The translations under genes were made by a program, and so were the position numbers. A stretch of DNA of 64,000 nucleotides from NCBI GenBank assembly GCA_958299035.1, contig CATQJL010000305.1:69470792-69534791 (forward strand), in the 5' to 3' direction. This document shows positions 21,577 through 33,179 of this stretch, piece after piece. The notes under the pieces are model-generated. The model saw nothing but the letters and a program-made list of their open reading frames with translations, did not search any database and was not told the origin of the DNA. Positions within the stretch are counted from its first letter, which is position 1, and each line of letters begins with the position of its first letter. This DNA comes from Cylicocyclus nassatus (Eukaryota; Nematoda; Chromadorea; Rhabditida; Strongylidae).

Positions 21577-24462
21577 TACTAATCAGGACTTTAGATCGAT
21601 GTACACCAACCTTTCAACTTTTTCTGCTGCTCTCTTTACTTTCGTTATCTTTCGTTGCGAACGTACTGTAAATAAACATAGCACACCCATACAATTTGTG
21701 TAAACTTATCAATTCAAGACAAGAGGACAATTCTCGTTCACAAAGTATCCGGTTGCCATTTGTGCCGGCTAACCAGGGAAGCCCAGATTACAGTCTCCTG
21801 AAAAGGCAAAACTTGCATTACCTATGGTATGACAAGAACATTTTAACAGTGACATACTGCTTTTACAAAATGAAAGTTCTTCATTGACTTTGATACCTTA
21901 GGAGTGAAACGATCTCATCATTCGAGAGCAGCACCTAAGAACAAATACTTATTATTGCCTTCTATAAAAGCGCTGGACACCCAATCATCCTTTTAACATT
22001 TCTTACCCAGTGAAGCAGGATATCTAGTTTGAGATCCAGGCAGAATTGTCGTCATCTGTCACGAACCGATTGTGATGGCCTATACTGAGATGGTGCAAAG
22101 TTATCAGTGAACTGAGAAAAAAAGCATGCTTTCAACCACAGTTTTGTTATATTCTCCATCGAGAGGTGATTTTCAATCTCTGCTAAAAGCAATGAAAGCA
22201 GGATTGAAAGAGCAAGCTTGGAAAAAAGTGTTCGCACATATGCTACGGAAGTTCGATGTCACTGCTAACGGCTGCGTTGACGGAGTACGATCTAGCTACC
22301 TGCAGCAGAAAAGGGAAAGTATAATTTATAAACTGCTAGTGGGGACCGTCAATTTCAAAATCAGAATAGGCGGTTATGCCGATTTTGCAGCATTTGCCGA
22401 AATCACTCAAACAATGAAGTTGTTCCCAAAATCAAAGCGATGCTAAGGAGCGTGAACTTTCCTAGATCTATTGAGCTCCGTGGGAATCTATGCAGTATTG
22501 GGTGCAATATAGATGAAGACAACATGGGACTTTTGACTGATAAGCGTTAGACAACTCAAGAAAAAAAATTTAGGCTTTCCCATGCACGAACATTGCGAAT
22601 AAAAGCTTTCCGAAAATTTCTACTATATCTCCGTTTTCGTAATGTTTCTGAACCTTGTCACTGGAAAAGTGCTCGAGAGAAAGCATTAGCTTCCTATCTC
22701 CTTGAGACCATTCTACTTAGCATCAATGTAAGACGCTTATTGTTAGACCTTTGCAAATCTCCTCTTTTATCAGAACTGATGCAACCTCGAATCAATGTCG
22801 GATTCAAACAAATATGATGTCTGAATATATGTCTTTTCTCTGCATCTGTAACTATATGGCTTTTCCCATGTGCAAGCCAACTTCAAAAATTTGAAAACTC
22901 TCAATCCACCACTGCAATGTACCAATATCAACTGATTTCCGTTCCTTGCTTTTTAAGACTTCTTGTGAGATCTTTACGGGCGCTAATCTCATGCCTGTTG
23001 ATTTTGTCGTCAAAATTAAAGAATAATCCTCACTCTACCACAAACTCGTTATTTCCGCTCAATTGAGTGGGCGAGCGGAAGTACGTAACTCACGATCAAG
23101 ATAGTGAGTTAGCTGACTAATACCCTTCAAGCCTCCGGGGGCGGCTTGTTCCCGAAACGTAAAGCAATAAAGGTAAACCAATAGAAACCTGTGCGGTAGA
23201 AGGAAAACCATTGAAGCTGACCGTCTCACAAAACGCCATGTTCCAGGACAGAAGGACATATGAAATTACTTAATAGCTCTTTCAAATGTTCGCAAACTAA
23301 GTTCTTCACAGGAAAGAGTATAAAATTGGAATTTAAGGAACTACCCAATACATAAGAGCACTTTTGATGTAAACGGGCATTTGTTTTCTCATGCGGTGAA
23401 GACTGGCAAAGGCGTAAGAGGCAACGAACTACTTTGCAGTAAGAAGTAGAAGTAATGGAAGGGTAAGGTGGGTCGAGACCGCTAGAGATTTAACCGGAGA
23501 CAACTTCATTCGATTACATTTTCACCTAACTGCACGCTCAGCCTCATCGCGTGGGTTCTCGTGATCGATGCTGGGTGGAACGGCTTATAGAATTACTGTC
23601 CGCCCCAGTCAGATCAAGGGCAATACCTTGAAAGCGCGTAATTTACTGCAGGTTTTGAACAATATAATTTACCTGAACTTCTGAGAGGTGTCATACATCT
23701 TTTGCTTTTCCAACAAGACATGGACACGTTAGGGATTACTTGGAGTATATGGTAAAAAAATTTGGGTTACGAAACACCAGCAAGCAGTTCGCCGCCGCTA
23801 GTACGTACCTACGCAAAACGTCTTACCTCATTTCCTAAAGAAATTAACGAACAGCATAGCGACTAATCAAAAATCCATTCGTTCATAAAACTCGTCCTTC
23901 AAATTAACAAAAAATGTCAGTTCAGAACGCGACGTTCATTATGGTGGGTGGCAATAAAAAGTCTGATGGGGCGTTACTGTAGCCCGAGTAAGAGACACAG
24001 CTCTAGCAAGAATGAGGTGATTCGTTCATGTTATACAACAAGTTATACTAACTTAAAAGACAGGCAAAGACAGGCCGCCACTACCTCAGCGTCTTTGTAG
24101 ATCGTGCGCCCTTTCATCTTTTTGCCTCGTGCTATCTCTTCCATGCGGCCTAATACCTTCGCACATAGAAGCAACGGCTTCCTTCTCGATGGGAATTGTA
24201 AGACCCTTTAGCGCATACTCAAAGGTGAAGTTACCACGTTAGTGAACATGAGATGCAAATTCTAAGATCAAACATTTTTCAACCCTGAATATGCGAAACA
24301 TTCAAAGTGGAGCCGCGCGTGCGCACCGCCACTGGCTCAGCGAGATAGATTAGAATGAAAAACGAAGACTGCAAAGCGGCGCGAATCGTTGCGAAGCCGA
24401 CTCCCGCCAGTTCAATTTCTAAACTAAGTTGAAACTTACTCCTGGAGTTATTTTTCGCGACA
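21577..24462. other. No recognised gene
   Basis: A 106-codon open frame (22126-22446, plus; QSLLKAMKAGLKEQAW) has codon-like composition but no splice partner, no family I know and a stop-bounded end, so I leave it uncalled. Around 23050-23260 a CTCCGGGGGCGG motif hints at a third, very old SINE copy. No other structure was found. Confidence 0.35.
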
Positions 24463-24870
24463 CGAGCGCCGTGGTGGTATCAGGAGCCCTGTGACCAAGG
24501 CTCAATGACGTTGATGGGCGATAAAAGCCCTCTAACCTCCTAGGATGGTAGATTGGTATAATCGATTGCATGAAACCGCCATATCGCCGTAGGCTGAACC
24601 CCCGCAAACGTGCCTGCAACGCGGCCGCCAAGTGACTCATTCACGCGAATGCCATGCAACGCAGGAAACACGTTCGCGGGCCTTCAGGATGGGCGATTAG
24701 GCAGTCAACCATAGCAGAGCAATACGGGTGGATGAAAGTCTGACTTGATAATTTGTTGGCCCCGCATGTCATTGGCTTACAAGCTTCAATTGCCTTTTCG
24801 ATTACGAAGTAGATGTGTTTAGCGCATGCTCTCGAAGAGTACCGAAAACACCGAATTTTTAATCCTTCGA
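24463..24870 (+). mobile_element. Diverged copy of the tRNA-derived SINE
   Basis: Blocks line up in order with 21228-21520. These are GTGGTGGTATCAGGAGCCC with the A-box region, GCCCTCTAACCTCCTAGGAT with CCCTTTACCCTCCGGGG, GATTGGTATAAT with AATTGGTACC, and CCGCATGTCATTGGCTTAC with CTCGCAAGTCACTG. ATTACGAAGTAGATGTG matches ACTATAAAGTAATGCG, and ACCGAATTTTTAATCCTT matches the tail. The B box is lost and about 100 bases near 24590-24740 are extra. Confidence 0.55.
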
Positions 24871-25816
24871 TTTTCTAACTCACGAAATGTTTTCAAAAGT
24901 TTTCACTGTTTTTATTAATCTCTTGATTAAAGTAATTCGTGAAGGGCGTTGCAGCGTTGTTTATCTGCAGTAAAACATGTTCTAGAATCTCTTAGAATAA
25001 GCAGATATGAATGTTTATTGCCCTCTCAAAGGATTGTCTTTACACGTTTTGCGGCCGAACTTCAGATGAGTAATAGAGACCCACATGGAGATATACTTCA
25101 AAAGAGGATGAAAACCGTGCTTTGCGAGTTCTGGTGATGACCAATCTCCCCACGAGCTAGCTACTATCCCACTGTCGCGGTGCCTACGCAATTAACGCCC
25201 AGAAATAACGATAAGCGTCCGTTCAGAACCAATGGAAGGTAGACTGAATCCACGAAGGGTCCATTTCGACTAATGATTGGAAAAGGTAAGAGCATATTTG
25301 CGTTGAGCACTTTCCCCTCTCACAAGTGAAGGAAGCGCCTCATCCATTTCGCACCTTTTCAACCCCTTTCCACTTTGAATTCGGAAGTCAAACTTCTGAT
25401 TTCCAAGCTTCGAATGCAGCATTCAATGTTTTATTGAGTGGCCGAATTTACTCAGTTCGGACAGAGAATATTATAAACTGTAGGTCTTTGTTTGTGCTGA
25501 GGCCGATCTTGACCAACGGCCTCAGCACGTTTGACCTCAATCGCGAATTGAAGTATTCAGATCTGCCCCGATGCAATCCGGCAGTGTTCGGTCATTTTGT
25601 CTTGTATTGTTCATTGCGATACCATTATTTTCATCCGCACTTCTTTTGATATCACCGTTTATGTCACTTTTGCTAACCTATTTTTGCCATGTTGTCAAAG
25701 TCCCAAGTTTTGTTCCGATACTCATATCACGGTCCGGAGAAGCTAAGCTCATATCCGTTTACGGGTTATTAGTAAGCTTACATTTATGATGTTTGCTTGG
25801 GAGTTTACTTATAAAG

Positions 25817-25925
25817 GGTTCAATTACCTAAGTTTGAGATGTTGGCGGTCGTTCGCGTTCCCTCCGCGATTATCAACTGCACTTTCATAATCTGTCATTT
25901 TAGCTGCTACTCGACGTTACGTTAA
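25817..25925 (+). other. SL1-like 22-mer followed directly by ATG
   Basis: Bases 25817-25838 match the nematode SL1 leader at 20 of 22 positions (differences at leader positions 5 and 13). The last base is followed at once by ATG and a 28-codon frame to TAA at 25923-25925. There is no GT donor after the leader and no Sm-site-like AATTTTGG soon after, so it is unlikely to be an SL RNA gene. A retrocopied, trans-spliced mRNA is the simplest reading, since the leader often lies against the start codon in such mRNAs. The encoded peptide (MLAVVRVPSAII) is not recognised. Confidence 0.45.
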
Positions 25926-26468
25926 AGTCCCGCGTGGCACGTCTTGATGAAGCACGAGTGTCTTACACGCTCATTTACAAATAGGGAAGACGATCGGTCG
26001 AAGGTGGGATGCAGAATCCATTACGCTTCTTTGCTTCTACTCGATCCCCTCTACTTTGCTGTGAGTTGGGGTTCCTTTTACTTTTTGTGCCTTTTCATAG
26101 CTGTCGGCCCCAACTCATCATCCGCAAAAAAAGCATCCAGCTTGCGCATTTGCAACTCGCTGCCTAAATTTGTTAAGGTGAGATAACAACCACAGCTGGA
26201 TCGTTCACTTACAAGGACATTATGGCTATCATGATGCAGATATACGATGCTGGATGGATAATAATCATTGCGAAAAAACCCAGTAAATTTGTATGATGGT
26301 GACAGTGTTGCTAACGGATAAGTAAAGTTTTTGAAGAGACATTCACAAGAAACATTTTTCTAAAGAATGACAGAAGATGATACGATCTACTTAATGGAAA
26401 CCAAATGATTTTACTGAACTGAGATAATATCACATACACTTGCACTTATTGAAAACAAATAAATTATA

Positions 26469-27418
26469 TTAGGTTGTGACATAAGTCTTGTTACACTTAA
26501 CTTCTAACGGCGATAAGTCATACACCTCATAGTCTTTGCAGGACTTCAGGGTACCAACCGATAGAGCAAAGCAAGCTCTACAAAATGGTCTGCAAAAGTT
26601 CGCACCAGCTCCAACCCACCGTAAGTTTGCAGCCAAAATGTGAGTCGTACTGAAATTCAAAAAATCGCGAAAAATTCATATCTTCGTTTAAACAAATCCT
26701 ACGGATCTCCAACTTGCTCATAAAAATTGCCCACTATATCAAACACTCATATGCACCGTTGCTGTACTTTTTCCTTATCTAGAAATCGAGAAAAAAAATT
26801 TTTTTTAGTTTTTACAAAAACGAAGCTATGCTGTTTCTTTTTATGTAGTTGTATACTACAATCCCTTAGAAGTATAATCGTAAATTTTCAGCTTCCCAGA
26901 AGCCCTAGTTTTCGAGAAATACCTAATTTAGCATTGAACACCCGAGTGATAAAAGCCAAATTTGGCATTTCTCGAAAACTAAGGCTTCTGGGAAGCTGAA
27001 AATTTACGATTATACTTCTAAGGGATTGTAGTATACAACTACATAAAAAGAAACAGCATAGCTTCGTTTTTGTAAAAACTAAAAAAAATTCTTTTTCTCG
27101 ATTTCTAGATAAGGAAAAAGTACAGCAACGGTGCATATGAGTGTTTGATATAGTGGGCAATTTTTATGAGCAAGTTGGAGATCCGTAGGATTTGTTTAAA
27201 CAAAGATATGAATTTTTCGCGATTTTTTGAATTTCAGTACGACTCACATTTTGGCTGCAAACTTACGGTGGGTTGGAGCTGGTGCGAACTTTTGCAGACC
27301 ATTTTGTAGAGCTTGCTTTGCTCTATCGGTTGGTACCCTGAAGTCCTGCAAAGACTATGAGGTGTATGACTTATCGCCGTTAGAAGTTAAGTGTAACAAG
27401 ACTTATGTCACAACCTAA
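26469..27418. mobile_element. 950-base near-perfect palindromic mariner-type element
   Basis: TA on both sides bounds inverted arms of about 475 bases. The ends are TTAGGTTGTGACATAAGTCT and its complement. The outer 190 bases of the two arms encode identical 63-residue frames in opposite orientation, and differences cluster near the centre at about 26930-26960. It has no transposase. Mariner-type ends with whole-length foldback structure also occur at 40560-41439. It lies 260 bases past the stop codon of the gene at 27683-29088. Confidence 0.88.
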
Positions 27419-27682
27419 TATTTATAAGTAACAAACTACATTCCAAAATTTCATTGGAATGAGATGACGGCAACAAACACAAGCGAGTTGTGCTATGGGT
27501 TACTGCATAACAGCGCCTTTTTAAAACACGAACATAGCCTAAATTTGTGACAGGGGCACCATTGGCTAATTAGACTACTGACTTACACAATATGATTAAA
27601 GCTCTGATTTTATAATAAACTATGTCTATGGTACAGAAAAAAATGTCTTGGCGCTAAAAAGTTCGTGAGAGATTGGAACCAC
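27419..27682. promoter_or_regulatory. 3' flank of the RS-rich gene
   Basis: This is the downstream region of the minus-strand gene that stops at 27683. No canonical AATAAA on the minus strand was found within 100 bases of the stop. A TATAAA variant lies at about 27610. The polyadenylation call is weak. Confidence 0.25.
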
Positions 27683-29088
27683 TCAAACACTAATTTTTTG
27701 ACGTTTGACTGGTACTGCCGAACAGCGAGAGGTTTCTGGTCTCTTCGAGCTGTGATGACCAACATCCAACTGCTCCCCATTTTTTACTGCTTGTACGCAC
27801 TCGTCTACTTTGCCTTTGATCTTCACTTCATCCATTATTGTTCTTTTGTAACAATCACGAACTACAGCACGCATGACGTTCTTGTATTCTTCCACAGTGA
27901 TATCACTAAAAAAAAAACATATCCCCTCACAATAAGTGATTAAGATGCGTGTAGTAATTGACCATAACTCACCGTTTATACTTTTTATGGCTTCCTTTGC
28001 GAATCCTTCGATAATCTTCACACGTTTACTGCTCTAGAACATTCTAAAAAATGCTAGATTCTGCCAGAAAAAAAGTAGTCGGTTGTTACATTTTTCTCTT
28101 CGTCGTGCTTCGCAGCTGAAGGTGTAGCAGGGGTTTCTGATGCGGCGTTCGTTACGGCAAAAGCCGAAGTGCTCGGCAACGTAGGCTTTAAAAAATTACA
28201 ACAATATTTATGGCGAATAAATTAGCTAGATATCAAAACTACAAGTTTTCTACAATCGCACAAAATTTGAACATGACTCCACCAATGAACCATGACAATG
28301 TTTTGAGATGGAACATCTTACAAATAATCTGGGTGATCACTCAAAAATGACATAGCGGCAATACCGTTTTATTCGAGCTTACACTGTGGAATTCTTTAGT
28401 GAAGATAAAAACTTAATTCAAAGATCAACGATTCGAAATATTGTCAAATCTTCCCGAATTAATCGATTGATAAATCACGTCAGATTTTTTGAGTTGATGT
28501 AAAGTTACAAAGCCAAGACTAATTAATGAAAAAATTATTGAAATTTTTGATGGTAAAAATGAAAGTCGCTGGACTTTTTTCGTAAGTAGAAGAGTCATGA
28601 ATATAATAAATGCCTGTAAATGAAACTCATAATAAGCGATACTTCTCTTATTTTCCGCTACAGCAAGATTTCGATGAAATACGCGACTAATGAATGCAAC
28701 TATAGATTTTAAATTTTAAAATTTATCAGAAACCTCACCATCCAGACATTCTCAGCCTTCTCTAGAGATTCTGTAAACAATAATAATAAGTTTTGAAATG
28801 TCAGATGGTAGAAATGAACTCAACTTCGGATGTGTTCTTCAGTGCTGGTTTCTTCGCCGATCCTTTATTCTCCTGCTCAGATTCCTCAGTTTTTGAAGCT
28901 CTGTTCATGGCAGGCCTTTCAGTACGGACAATTTCATCGCGACTATGACGATGACCGGAAACATCGGAACTATGAGCAAGATCGCGCGTATTTTTACGGA
29001 TTTCGTCGATCAGCTGCTCGGGTCGTCTCGGACTTCTACTTCTGGAGTCAATTAGGTCATTGCGCTCATGTCTGCGGGGTTCTCTGGA
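27683..29088 (-). CDS. RS-rich protein with SFR19/PHRF1-like C-terminal domain (3' exons)
   Basis: Four exons assemble with matching phases. They are 29088-28825 (88 codons), 28185-28090 (32 codons), 28033-27963 and 27905-27683, and give 217 residues to the stop. The first is rich in Arg, Ser and Glu (SREPRRHERND, SRSRSPRRPEQL). The last two encode KRVKIIEGFAKEAIKSI and DITVEEYKNVMRAVVRDCYK, an alpha-helical pattern like the C-terminal domain of SR-related CTD-associated factors (SCAF1/SFR19) and PHRF1. Those are nuclear proteins linked to RNA polymerase II. The family call is by eye and tentative. The 27963 donor (TATG|GTCAAT) keeps frame; the nearer GGTGAG donor at 27972 would not. The start exon lies upstream. 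A possible small exon at about 30266-30225 (KRRRKIR, between TCGCAG and GTAAGG) could belong. A 18-base microexon near 28750 is possible but unproven. Confidence 0.55.
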
Positions 29089-29526
29089 CTAGTTAGAACA
29101 CTGACTTCTCGCGGCTGTTCATGAGTACCGTATACCGTATACCGTTCATTCCGTTCACGGTATTACTTCGAAGGAGATTTGCAACTGTCAGAGCCAAGCT
29201 AGAATTTTTTCTACTATTTATAGCTATCGAACTGCCTAGATTCACACTTCTTAAACGTGGTTCAAACTAGATGCAAGTACCAAAGCCAGAGCGAGCCAGA
29301 ATAAAATGACGCTGCTTGAAACGCACACTTTGCTTTGGCAAGACACACGCTATACATGTTTGTATTCAAGTAGATGCGGAGTTTTCGAGTTTATAGTCAA
29401 GATGAGGAAAATAGATTTAATAATTTCTCACACGTTTGTGGTTAAATCCCGCATGAGTCTACTCGCAAAATAAAAATTGCGAGAAAAGGTAGTGTTGCGC
29501 GAGAACTCGAATTTGTCCCAACCTTA

Positions 29527-29632
29527 GACTGGGTTCATACTGATCCGTGTGTTCCGGAACAGTTCCAGTACAGCGCACAAATTTGAGAGTGTGCTGGAAC
29601 TGTTTCGGAACTTACGGTTAGTAAACCCAGTT
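29527..29632. mobile_element. Short palindromic MITE, PIF/Harbinger-like
   Basis: It starts after TTA with GACTGGGTTCATACTGATCC, and GGAACAGTTCCAGTACAG and GTGCTGGAACTGTTTCGG form its internal inverted pair. It ends AAACCCAGTT. The end matches the larger elements at 35931 and 43478, so this is a minimal family member about 106 bases long. Confidence 0.65.
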
Positions 29633-30880
29633 TTGGAGCCGGGGCCATGAAACCGCGTCATATATGCCAAGCCTTAAGATCGTGACAGAATCGAGTTCTC
29701 GCGCAAGACTACATTTTTAGTCCCGTAGTACTATCTAGGCTCCTTTCCTTCCAGTGATCATTTTGGCCCCATCTGCGCTCTCTCTTTAGCTGTTTGGATG
29801 TCTTATTTCGCAGCCGTCCAATTTGCTTGGTCCACCAAATTGTTTTTGCACTAACTATGAGTGCTCATAGTTACAGTACTTTTTTAATTTTCAATCTTAT
29901 AGATTGTTCATTTAGAATCGGCTCCATCCCCTGACATTCAATCCGCGAAACTTGCACCTAATCGCTTAAGTCATATCTACTTCTTGATTGCAAGCCGTCT
30001 TGTTACGCAAATGACAGGAATAGCGAAACTGGTACAAATCAGTTCACTCTCACAATGACTGCAATTCTGCAGCTTATGGCTGCCACTCCATTCGTCCCAT
30101 CAATCGGATAACTGCTACTCCAAGCAGATCTAGCACTAGAACCGATTCGGGTAAGAATCGTGTCTGTCTCATTTTAAACGACTCCCTTTCGAGCGGCTTG
30201 GGCCCGCGACCGCCTTACCCGGATCTTGCGCCTGCGCTTGGAAACGTGTAATTTCCACGCCTGCGAGTAGAAAAGGGATCACTGGCGAGCTTCCATCGTT
30301 GATCAGGCGCGGGAAAATGGTCAGAGAAAATGTTTGCGAATGCGGCGCGAGGCGGCGGTGTTGAACACGAACCGTTCTAATAGAGCTTCCTCTAAATGAA
30401 ACAGAAGCATGAATGTCACATAGACCTACACGCGCTAAGTATGCAAAGTCTGCATTACACGTTTCCAAGAATTGTCATGATTCTCGAGAAAAGCCCAAAT
30501 AAAATTTAATATTTTAGACCACCTATTCAAAAATCGTGATTTTCTCAGAAATTTGCGAATAGCACAAACTTTGCTCAGAAAAGAGCAAGTAATGAAACCT
30601 TTAGTAGAAAGTGTTCTGATTTCTTCTTGCAAATTTTAGATCTTTTACAACCACATATGGCAAATCAAGATTTGAGTGATTTTTTGACCTACTCTATCTA
30701 AGCGACGTGTGCTCATTGGAAAGACCCAAGATATGTTTACAAAGTGTAAGAAATTTGTTCCTAATTATAAGAGGAGCATGATCTCTTCCTACAAATAAGG
30801 TTTATAGTGAATAAGTCCGTTAATAAAGCAAGAAATCATAAATTTTTGAACCTGGTTGAAGAACTTTCTCCTCTAGTATA
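29633..30880. other. No firm gene; GC-rich patch at 30170-30370
   Basis: The patch at 30170-30370 is distinctly richer in CpG than its surroundings and is open on the minus strand (30468-30169). It could contain upstream exon or promoter sequence of the gene at 27.7-29.1 kb, but no start or chain of exons could be fixed. The rest shows nothing recognisable. Confidence 0.3.
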
Positions 30881-31895
30881 CAGGGGATCCCAAAAAATGT
30901 GCATACTGCTTGATCCTTAACTCCCTTGCTTCAATACATTTTGCCTTCAAGACCATCGTGTAACACTGTTTTAACTTAGAATTAGAGTATGGAGCAAATC
31001 GTCGATCACTCTTTTTAACTACAGGATTACATCATGGAATTTCAGCATAAATACCGCTGTGTAGGGGCCGTTCGGCAATTTTTTCAAAAATGTTCATGTG
31101 TAGTAGTGCTTACGTGCAAACTTAGTTCAGGATACAACTTTTTGAAAATTTTTCAAGCTTTCTAATTGTGCAACCGAGATTCTCGAATATTGGAAAAACA
31201 GTTGTTGCGGTGTAACTGAGATAATCTATGAAAGGCATTTGAATAAAGTGCGACTTCATAATTTAAAATCAGCAACTTCAGTCAGCCTAATGCAGAAGTT
31301 GCTTTTGGTTTTTCTCTCTATGGAGAGATCTCAAATCGCGGCAAAAAATATAGTGAAATACATATAGTTAGAAGCTATGAGCGGCGAGAGGTGTGATGTC
31401 GTCAGAATTGTAATGCATAATGTGCATTAAAGTCCAGCATGGGACTGCATAATTGGCTCGTTTACTGATATGCATATTGTTCCAGGCTCGCCACTGCGAT
31501 TCAAATCCTTCCCTAACTAGGCAAGATAATACGGCTCTCAATAGCCAAAAATATCGAAAATTTCTACCGTAATCCTACAATATTGAAGAAAGGTGAGTGA
31601 TTCGCTCCATGTTATGAATTTAGCCAAAGCCACCTCTATAGAATCGTATAGGCCGTCTGCGCAGAGCGCGTAGAGTGCGCAAGGTGTGTAGTGCGCGTCA
31701 CTGCTCTTTCCTCGTGCACTCTCGCCGCCTGTTTTCTCTGCGCTTCTTCCAGTTCGTGAACTGCCTTCGATCTACGCAACAGCGTTGCTCTTCGCGCGCA
31801 GCGCGGACAGCCTATACCTACAGTTCGCCGAAAGACATAAAAGCAAGAGAGCCATTAACGATCAAACAGTGCGCACATTTTTTTGGCACGCCCTG
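30881..31895. mobile_element. Tc1/mariner-type foldback remnant
   Basis: The left end follows TA and reads CAGGGGATCCCAAAAAATGT. The right end reads the inverted ACATTTTTTTGGCACGCCCTG. The outer family repeat (CAGNGTGTCCCAAAAAATG) is shared with the element at 41442-42104. Internal inverted segments are diverged. The right TA has decayed to CA, and no transposase is present. Confidence 0.7.
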
Positions 31896-32605
31896 CATGA
31901 GAAAGATCAGTAGCACTGGGCTCTCTTTGAATCCTTGAAGCGCTTCATCAAGGAATTTCATCGCTTCGTTCTTTTTCTTTTCGTTCTTAATGATAATGAG
32001 TGGGAATTCTCTACACATTATCAAAAAGGAGGCATGTTTTATCTCAAAATATAAAAGGACTAGAAGCTACAGCAAAAAACGTTGACGGTACGAGTTAAAG
32101 CCACCGTGTTGAATCACTATTACCAAAGTCTTCTTAGGCTGTATATTCTAATGTCTGCACCCTTACCAATAAAGAATTTTTATCTTCAAAATAGAAATTA
32201 TAGAACTTACTTACAGCCTGGTACTCACGTGATGGACAAATAAATACCTGTGATTTTTTGCGGCTTATTTGATATAAAACTCCTGCCATTGAATCAACAT
32301 TGCATTTCAATGGCGAATACTAGCAGCGTCATGACCTCAACTGCAGCCAGTTGGTAAGTTTTGTCATCTTTTGAAATACTGGAGTTATGCATCACAATAC
32401 TTAGTGAACTAGCGTTATTGTCTGATAGTTAGTGTTGAACCCAGATAAAAGGGCAAGCCTGGGCACCGCTAGAACAGGCAAACTTGACAAGCAAAATCAC
32501 TGTGTTCGAAACAAAGCATTGCAGATCGCAGATTAAGGATATGTGGGATGTCTAATGACGCCTTCAATATATATAAGTCCTGCTATCAATCAAATTTAAA
32601 CAAAC

Positions 32606-32943
32606 TTTTCAATCCATCCCATGTTGTTGAATGTATTTCTCCATCGGTCGACAATCATCGAAACAAAGAAACGAAGCATGAATGTTAGTGGAATATGCAC
32701 CAGTTTCTTATCGCAATAAGTTGCGATTCTTTCAAAAGTTCTGGGTCGGTGAGTTACAACATACCTTTGTGCTCATGTCGGAAGAGCATATCGATAAACA
32801 CCGAAAATTATGTAGTAAAAAATAATCCACATTTCTAACTCTAACATTATCGATTTCCAAATCGATCCTCGCCATCGCAACAGAAGTCGAACAAAGGTAA
32901 AGCCAGAAGCAGATGAGACATCAGCATTGTAAGACACCGTCAT
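32606..32943 (-). pseudogene. Bestrophin pseudogene, exons 1 and 2 only
   Basis: Exon 1 (32943-32765) and exon 2 (32740-32606) have exactly the lengths of those in the intact gene, 179 and 135 bases. Exon 1 encodes MTVSYNADVSSASGF and [12 protein letters not shown]. Exon 2 encodes ERIATYCDKK...PLTFMLRFFVS and DRWRNTFNNMGWIE, including the conserved DRW motif. Codon 57 of exon 1 is a TGA stop, aligned with Asn in the intact gene. The intron between the exons is only 24 bases (GTATGT...CCCAG), far below normal, which suggests an internal deletion. The exon 2 donor has changed from GTGAGT to GTTTGT. No exon 3 follows on the minus strand. It is less like the intact gene than the copy A orphan, so it is an older paralogue. 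Confidence 0.82.
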
Positions 32944-33179
32944 CACCAGAAATTTGTTGAACTTTCGGATAAGGATTGAAAGAACAGTTCGATAGTGAAG
33001 TGGTGATGGTTCAAGGGCACGGAGTTAATAACAAAGTGCATCTTCTATTTCGGCATCGCATGGATCAATTCTATTTAATCAGGCTAGCTGGTAGTCTGTT
33101 CACTCTTCTAAATCTGTTTTTTCGTCAGTCAAGTGATGTTGCAAGAGCTGCTTGGTTTTGATTACCGGTCTTAACAAAA

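Noticed and set aside
22126..22446. 106-codon open frame as a gene
   Set aside because: It has no splice sites, homologue or partner exon that I can recognise. The composition alone is not enough.
23050..23260. Third SINE copy
   Set aside because: Only a CTCCGGGGGCGG motif is shared; the order of other blocks cannot be followed.
25817..25925. SL RNA gene
   Set aside because: The leader is not followed by a GT donor and no Sm-type site or SL RNA-like stem follows, so a retrocopy is preferred.
26469..27418. Four conserved frames of 63 and 90 residues as small proteins
   Set aside because: They are the same DNA read in the two inverted arms of one transposon.
30169..30468. 99-codon minus-strand frame in a GC-rich patch
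   Set aside because: It reads through a likely splice donor (GTAAGG) and acceptor (TCGCAG), so if anything only a small exon is real.
32311..32355. Plus-strand first exon (MANTSSVMTSTAAS then GTAAGT)
   Set aside because: The ATG context and donor look good, but no following exon, trans-splice site or homologue was found.
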